Source: an uncultured Anaerolineales bacterium
GTDB taxonomy: Bacteria > Chloroflexota > Anaerolineae > Anaerolineales > UBA4823
NCBI GenBank assembly: GCA_903872065.1
Contig: CAIQJJ010000392.1
Location: forward strand, 1-37,055
Length of the DNA: 37,055 bases
Direction: 5' to 3'
Position 1 is the stretch's first letter. Each line of letters begins with the position of its first letter. Under the pieces are notes generated by a model. The model searched no databases, was not told where the DNA came from, and saw nothing but the letters and a program-made list of their open reading frames with translations. Of the stretch, positions 32,259 through 37,055 are shown piece after piece. The position numbers and the translations under genes were made by a program.

Positions 32259-33439
32259 AGACAAAGACATTGAGCCTCAAACAGGCGATTAAACGCTGGT
32301 TTACGCCGCCAGAAGCGCTTACCGCAGGCAGCTATCATTTTCAAGCTCCGCCTGACGCCCCAGCGCCTTATCGCCTGCACCTGCGCCTCGAGCCAGATCG
32401 AAGCGGGGTATTCATTATCAATGCAGCGACCGTGCTGCATCTGAATCCGACGGCGGCTGAATATGCCTATCACCTGGTGCAAAACACGCCGGAGGAAGAG
32501 GTCGCCAGCGCCATCTCCAGGCGCTACCGGATCAATCCCACCCAGGCGCACCAAGATTTTGTCAAGTTCAAGGAACAGATTCAAACGCTGATCAGCACAC
32601 CCGACCTCGATCCGGTCACTTTCCTGGATTTCGACCGCCTTAACCCTTATTCACAAGAGATCTCCGCTCCCTATCGCCTGGACTGCGCGCTCACTTATCG
32701 CCTGCCGGAAGGCGCGGATGCAGCCTACGCCCCTACCAAACAGGTTGACCGCGAACTGGACACCCGTGAGTGGGAAACTATCCTGGACAAGGCCTGGGAG
32801 GCCGGCATTCCGCATGTAGTGTTCACCGGCGGCGAGCCAACCTTGCGCGAGGATTTGTCCGAATTAATCCGCTATGCTGAACAAAAAGGCATGGTTTCGG
32901 GTTTGCTCACCGACGGGCAGCGCCTCGCCGATCCAGAGTACTTGGATATGCTCTTGCAAACCGGCCTGGATCACATTATGCTCAATCTGGATGTAGATAA
33001 TTTAGCCGTCGCGGCGGCAGTCAAAAATACCCTGGCGGCCGATGTGCACCTGGTGGTGCATCTCACGATCACAGCCCAAAACGCGGCGCGGGCCTCGTGG
33101 CAGCTTGAGAAATTACAGCAAAGCGGCATCACCGCGCTGTCACTCAGCGCCGCCGAGGCCAGCTTGCAGCCTGCTCTACAAGCCATGCGTGAACACAGCG
33201 CGGCTCTGGGGATGTCATTGGTCTGGGATCTGCCAGTGCCTTATTCGGCGTTTAACCCGGTCAGTCTTGAAACCGCGGCTGAGGAGCAGCCATCGGGGGC
33301 TGGACATGCCTGGCTCTATGTGGAACCGGATGGGGACGTTTTACCGGCGCAGGGGATCAACCGTGTATTGGGCAACCTGCTGCGCGATCCGTGGAATGCC
33401 ATCTGGCAAAATAGTGAACGGCGCGGCCAGCGTCAATAA
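32255..33439 (+). CDS. Cysteine-free radical SAM paralogue (probable pseudoenzyme) with PqqD-like domain
   Basis: This 394-aa protein is a close paralogue of the upstream enzyme. It keeps the PqqD-like domain (about 27-112, SGVFIINAATVLHLNPTAA) and the barrel landmark VVFTGGEPTLREDL (188-201). The cluster loop aligns without gaps, but Cys, Cys and Cys have become L150, A154 and A157 (YRLPEGADAAYAP). The SPASM part keeps EPDGDVLP and LGNLLRDPW, yet its cysteines are Ala or Arg and the final cysteine-rich segment is missing. Only one Cys (C144) remains. The frame is intact and translationally coupled, so it is not a decaying gene. It probably acts as a non-catalytic partner that binds substrate or stabilises the active enzyme. 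Confidence 0.9.
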   Translation: MKTKTLSLKQAIKRWFTPPEALTAGSYHFQAPPDAPAPYRLHLRLEPDRSGVFIINAATVLHLNPTAAEYAYHLVQNTPEEEVASAISRRYRINPTQAHQDFVKFKEQIQTLISTPDLDPVTFLDFDRLNPYSQEISAPYRLDCALTYRLPEGADAAYAPTKQVDRELDTREWETILDKAWEAGIPHVVFTGGEPTLREDLSELIRYAEQKGMVSGLLTDGQRLADPEYLDMLLQTGLDHIMLNLDVDNLAVAAAVKNTLAADVHLVVHLTITAQNAARASWQLEKLQQSGITALSLSAAEASLQPALQAMREHSAALGMSLVWDLPVPYSAFNPVSLETAAEEQPSGAGHAWLYVEPDGDVLPAQGINRVLGNLLRDPWNAIWQNSERRGQRQ

Positions 33440-33476
33440 CGTTTTCCCGACTATTACTTGCTGAAGGAGTTTGAAA

Positions 33477-36400
33477 ATGGATCAAGATAAAAAGCACCTC
33501 TCTATCGTCACAAGGCATCTTGTTTCCCGCTGGCTCATTTTTGTGGGTGTAATCCTGGCCGGGCTGCTGTTTGCGGGCAGCTTTTTGCAAGGCGCGAATG
33601 TGAGTACGGCAGCCGCCAACGCCACCGAGCCGCCGGCGGTGCAGCAACAGCCGGCTGCGACGCTTGCCGACCTGCAAATTGAAACCACAGTCGAAGGGCC
33701 AGATTCCTCAGACAAGGTGCGCCCCGGTGAACCGCTGATTTACACAATTCGCTACACAAACAACCGCAGCACGGCCATTTCGGGGGCGCTGATTAAAGAC
33801 ACCCTGAGCGATGAAACTTTAAAAGGTTTGGGACGACAGCATTTCGACTGCACGTATACCAGCACCCCCTCATTACCCGAATCGTCTTTCACATGCGACG
33901 CGACGGCCATAGGCTTCGAGATGCAGTGGAGCAACTTAACCATCAACGGCAACAGTTCTGGTACGATCGTTTTGCATACCACGGTATACACTAGCCCAGA
34001 ACCCAGCCTGCTGATCGCCAAGCCGATGCTCCTGGGGAACTCAGTTGAGATCAGCGCGCCTGGCGCGGTCGGCAGCATAGACGATACTTCGATCACGATT
34101 GTAGGGCCGCTGTTGAAGCTTGAAAAGGTCGCCGCGCCGGCGATAGTCCTGCCGGGGCATTATTTAGTATATACAATGACTGCTTCCAATGTGGTGCGCG
34201 CCGATTCGATCCGCGCCACCAATGTGGTGATCAGCGATGTGCTGCCAGAACGATCGTATTTTGTGGATGCGACCCATGGCGGCTATTATGATCGCGTCAA
34301 TAATCGCGTGGTGTTTCAATTGAGCGAAGCGCTCGACCCGGGAGAAAAGAGCGTCGTCTCCTTCCGCGTCCTGGTAAACCCGAACACCCAGTCCAATCTC
34401 TCGATCACCAATGCAAAAGCAGAATATGTGATCCGAGCGCAGGAAATAAAAATCAAAGACGTGCTGGGGAGCAAATCAATCACGGTCAAAGTGGGCAAGG
34501 TGCTGCAAAAAACCGCTGTCGCCGCGACGATGAAAGGCGCGATCCCCTACATTTTTCCAAGTGAAGAGGTCACCTATACCATCACAGTGTATAACCCCTA
34601 TACTGATACCTTAACCGGGATTGCTGTCACTGATACCCTGCCGGGCAACCCTGATCCCTTCATTTATGTCCGCATGGCAGATACGAACGCCCCGCCGACA
34701 ATTCTGGAGGAGGGACGCAAACTGGCCTGGACGCTTGAAAGCATCCCGGTAGGCGGCTTTACCACGCGCTCGTTTGTTGTACGCATCCCCCGCAACACGA
34801 TCATCCCGGATAACAAAACGTCTTACGATTACAAAAACATTCTCGACGCATTTCACCCCAAGGTGAAGTTTTTCACCGAAAAAGGTCTGGCAACCGTCAG
34901 AGTCAGAGCGGCCCTGGTGATCACCAAAGCGGTATCTATTGCCAGGCCGCAGCCCGGCCAAACCATCATCTATACCGTCACGCTCAACAATCAAGGCGTC
35001 TATCCCCTGTATGGCCTGCGGATTACCGATACCATCGCCATTGACCCCGATCGAGGCAGTTACTTCTTGCGAATGCTCAACGGGCCAGATCCGCTGCTCG
35101 ATTACAACAAAAATCCGATGGTGTGGGATGGAATAGACTTGAACAGCCGCCAGGCGGCGCAACTGATCTTTGAGGTTTACCCGGATGGACACTGGCTGGA
35201 CAAATATTGCAACCGGGTAGACGCCTCTGAACGCGGCGATGGGACAACCACGCCGACGGATATTCCCAGCATTACGAACAAAGCCTGTATTGTGATCGAT
35301 TCGCCAGTAAAGTTGATCAAAACGGTTGAGCCAGATGAGATCTTCCCTGGCGATACAGTGGAATACACGATCAGCATTTACAACGACACCCTGCAAGACA
35401 CCTGGACAATTGATCGGATTGTAGACAGCCTGCCGCCCGGATTCAACCAGGTGAATGTGGGCAACCCGGCAGTGATCGAGCTCAGCCCACCGGAGGATAT
35501 TCTCCCCGGCAGCCAGATTGACCTGCCATTCAGCGTGGTGGTCTCGCCGGAGGAATTGAACTGCGCCGACTTGCCCAAAACCTATTGGAACCCGGCCAAG
35601 GCGATCGCGGTGCATTTCACCGCGCCGATGACCATCACCGGTTATAATCCGTCCGCGTTGGCGCCGCTGAAGATCAACCCGCATGTGGTCTCGGACCTGA
35701 TCCCGCAGCGCCAGGCGGTGCTGCCCGGCTCTTATGTCACTTACACCTTAAGCCTGTTCAACGGCTCGTCTGTCGCGGCGCAAAATGCCACTGTAAGCGT
35801 CAATCTACCCGCCGATGTGATTTTCGTTAAAATGATCGGCGATAATGATCCAAATGTGGACTATGTCGCGACAGTTGAGGGCACTCTGGTTACGTGGGAT
35901 GGGGTCAATATTGCCCCGGTCAGCGAACTGCAAATCTATTTCCAGGTGCAAATTGCAGAAAATGCATCTTATGGCGTCAAGACGCCAACCTTGCAAGCTT
36001 CCGCAACGGGCGTCTGCTTTGGCAAGTTGGCTACGGGCGACGATCCGTTAGGCACCGGCAAGATCAATGTGGTTGAAGAAGTCGTCATCTTAAGCAAAAA
36101 GCACCTGATGAAAACTGTGCCGGTTGACTCTTTGGTGGATTACACGCTCAGCATCCGCAATATTGACGCTTACTCTTACAGAGTCCAACTGGTCACAGAC
36201 ACGCTCCCGACTGGTTTTACTTTTGTGGATATGCTTGTCGGGCCACAGCCGGTCCAGCAAATCGGCAATCAGTTAGTCTGGCAAAATGTTGATGTAGGCG
36301 GCAAAGCGACTGTCACCTGGAAAATCCGCCTGAAGTCGGCCACTTTGTTCAATTACTACTTGAACTATTTGAGCGCTTACAGCCGTGAAACGCCGATCAA

Positions 36401-37055
36401 AACCACCTCTGATTCAGATCTCAAAGAGGCGCTAGATGATCTACGCGGCGGTGTGTTGGTCTACCCGGTATTGGCCGTGATTAAAGAAAGCGGGGTGACA
36501 GAAACGGTGGCTGGAACGGTTGTCCCGTACACGATCACCCTGATCAATCAGAGTGATGTCAGCTATAACCAGGTAATGGTCACAGACACCCTCCCGACTG
36601 GCTTCACGTTTGTCAAGGTACACCCCGGCACTTCCGCGCCATCCTTCGTCAGCAGCGATAAAGCAATCGTTAGTTGGAAAGGATTGACCCTGCCAAAAAG
36701 CACCGGCAAGATCGTCCTGATCATAGATGCTAAGATTGACAGGAGTACGCCGCCAGGCGCTTACTTCAATAATGTCGAGGCCAGCAGCCCAACGGGGAGC
36801 ATCCCCAACATTGGGCCAACAGCACTTGTCTCCGTCACGCCGGCGCCGCTGCCGAAAGCTTCCGCCTCGATGGAAGTCCGCCCGACGGTAGTGGCTCAAG
36901 GCGGGGTGGTGACGTATACCATCACCCTGGCGCACAGTTATGACGCCGCCATCGGTCAGATCACCATCACAGATACCCTGCCGGCCGGTTTCAGCTATTT
37001 GAAAACGCTCACCGGCCCGGCGCCGGCGGCTGAAGGGAGGCAGCCAGTCTGGCGC
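33477..37055 (+). CDS. Large DUF11-repeat surface protein, 3' partial
   Basis: The frame is open for 1193 codons to the right edge. The N-terminus has charged residues and a hydrophobic segment (about 19-37) that serves as signal or anchor. From residue 80 on there are about nine DUF11-type beta-sandwich modules of about 130 residues. Each opens with a V-x-PG-x-x-V-x-YTI-type strand (for example near 33715, 34145, 34555, 34940, 35330, 35705, 36110, 36505 and 36890) and most carry a DTLPxGF motif. Such proteins form long stalks on the cell surface, often in adhesins or S-layer material. AAGGAG seven bases before the ATG is a strong ribosome site. It lies 37 bases after the radical SAM pair, so it is probably in the same operon. 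Confidence 0.9.
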   Translation, partial: MDQDKKHLSIVTRHLVSRWLIFVGVILAGLLFAGSFLQGANVSTAAANATEPPAVQQQPAATLADLQIETTVEGPDSSDKVRPGEPLIYTIRYTNNRSTAISGALIKDTLSDETLKGLGRQHFDCTYTSTPSLPESSFTCDATAIGFEMQWSNLTINGNSSGTIVLHTTVYTSPEPSLLIAKPMLLGNSVEISAPGAVGSIDDTSITIVGPLLKLEKVAAPAIVLPGHYLVYTMTASNVVRADSIRATNVVISDVLPERSYFVDATHGGYYDRVNNRVVFQLSEALDPGEKSVVSFRVLVNPNTQSNLSITNAKAEYVIRAQEIKIKDVLGSKSITVKVGKVLQKTAVAATMKGAIPYIFPSEEVTYTITVYNPYTDTLTGIAVTDTLPGNPDPFIYVRMADTNAPPTILEEGRKLAWTLESIPVGGFTTRSFVVRIPRNTIIPDNKTSYDYKNILDAFHPKVKFFTEKGLATVRVRAALVITKAVSIARPQPGQTIIYTVTLNNQGVYPLYGLRITDTIAIDPDRGSYFLRMLNGPDPLLDYNKNPMVWDGIDLNSRQAAQLIFEVYPDGHWLDKYCNRVDASERGDGTTTPTDIPSITNKACIVIDSPVKLIKTVEPDEIFPGDTVEYTISIYNDTLQDTWTIDRIVDSLPPGFNQVNVGNPAVIELSPPEDILPGSQIDLPFSVVVSPEELNCADLPKTYWNPAKAIAVHFTAPMTITGYNPSALAPLKINPHVVSDLIPQRQAVLPGSYVTYTLSLFNGSSVAAQNATVSVNLPADVIFVKMIGDNDPNVDYVATVEGTLVTWDGVNIAPVSELQIYFQVQIAENASYGVKTPTLQASATGVCFGKLATGDDPLGTGKINVVEEVVILSKKHLMKTVPVDSLVDYTLSIRNIDAYSYRVQLVTDTLPTGFTFVDMLVGPQPVQQIGNQLVWQNVDVGGKATVTWKIRLKSATLFNYYLNYLSAYSRETPIKTTSDSDLKEALDDLRGGVLVYPVLAVIKESGVTETVAGTVVPYTITLINQSDVSYNQVMVTDTLPTGFTFVKVHPGTSAPSFVSSDKAIVSWKGLTLPKSTGKIVLIIDAKIDRSTPPGAYFNNVEASSPTGSIPNIGPTALVSVTPAPLPKASASMEVRPTVVAQGGVVTYTITLAHSYDAAIGQITITDTLPAGFSYLKTLTGPAPAAEGRQPVWR

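Noticed and set aside
32255-33439. Calling the second radical SAM gene a pseudogene
   Set aside because: The frame is complete, the start is coupled to the upstream stop, and conserved blocks outside the cysteine sites are retained.
34611-35684. 357-aa frame on the minus strand
   Set aside because: It lies opposite the DUF11-repeat gene, has no recognisable domain and reflects the biased codon pattern of the real gene.
1-37055. CRISPR array, insertion sequence, integrase or phage genes
   Set aside because: No regularly spaced repeats, transposase, integrase or structural phage genes were seen on either strand.

Overview
The window looks like chromosomal DNA from a moderately GC-rich, mostly Gram-positive-like or monoderm bacterium. 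My best guess is Chloroflexota, class Anaerolineae, because of the gene set: adenosine-specific kinase of the COG1839 type, paired SPFH-like membrane proteins, a TPR-like/S24 protein, a stand-alone GyrA C-terminal propeller, and a PqqD-radical SAM pair beside DUF11 proteins. The lineage is an inference, as there is no rRNA here. Coding density is high, and no gap between genes exceeds about 185 bases. I see no insertion sequence, phage module or CRISPR array.

Layout. (1) 1-4544, plus strand: the 3' part of a CBM20-like/TIM-barrel glycosidase-like protein, an adenosine-specific kinase, and a hybrid REC-PAS-GAF-HisKA_3-HATPase sensor kinase. (2) 4539-13555, minus strand: a tightly overlapping catabolic operon read from right to left: PfkB kinase (probable pseudouridine kinase), PsuG glycosidase, GH2, GH42, 2-hydroxyacid dehydrogenase, GH88 unsaturated glucuronyl hydrolase and SDR oxidoreductase. 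It appears to strip sugars from glycans and reduce or oxidise the released acids, and also to salvage pseudouridine. No transporter is included. (3) 13561-17898, minus strand: an S24-fold protein with a helical-repeat N-terminus and two related SPFH/band-7-like membrane proteins. (4) 18010-20600: a 103-aa protein of unknown function, then a MoxR ATPase/DUF58 pair on the minus strand. (5) 20715-23097: tRNA-Arg(CCG), RNA 3'-phosphate cyclase, and a free-standing GyrA-C-terminal-like protein with a GyrA-box-like motif. (6) 23101-28061: a phosphate uptake locus with pstB1 divergent from pstS-pstC-pstA-pstB2-phoU. The two PstB proteins carry complementary defects in their ATP-site motifs, which suggests an asymmetric heterodimer. 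(7) 28065-37055: a small zinc-ribbon-like membrane protein, then the most interesting stretch.

Region 7 holds a secreted or membrane-anchored DUF2207-like protein whose last 19 residues are (CA)4-G-(CA)3-GGGR with seven cysteines, a GNAT acetyltransferase, and an intact PqqD-like/radical SAM/SPASM enzyme. Overlapping that enzyme by 4 bases is a paralogue in which every cluster-binding cysteine has been replaced or deleted. A very long DUF11-repeat surface protein follows and runs off the right edge. I propose that this is a peptide-tail modification system. The Cys-Ala tail would be the substrate, the first radical SAM protein the enzyme, and the cysteine-free paralogue a pseudoenzyme partner or recognition subunit. 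This is an inference from motif content and gene order, not a demonstrated function.
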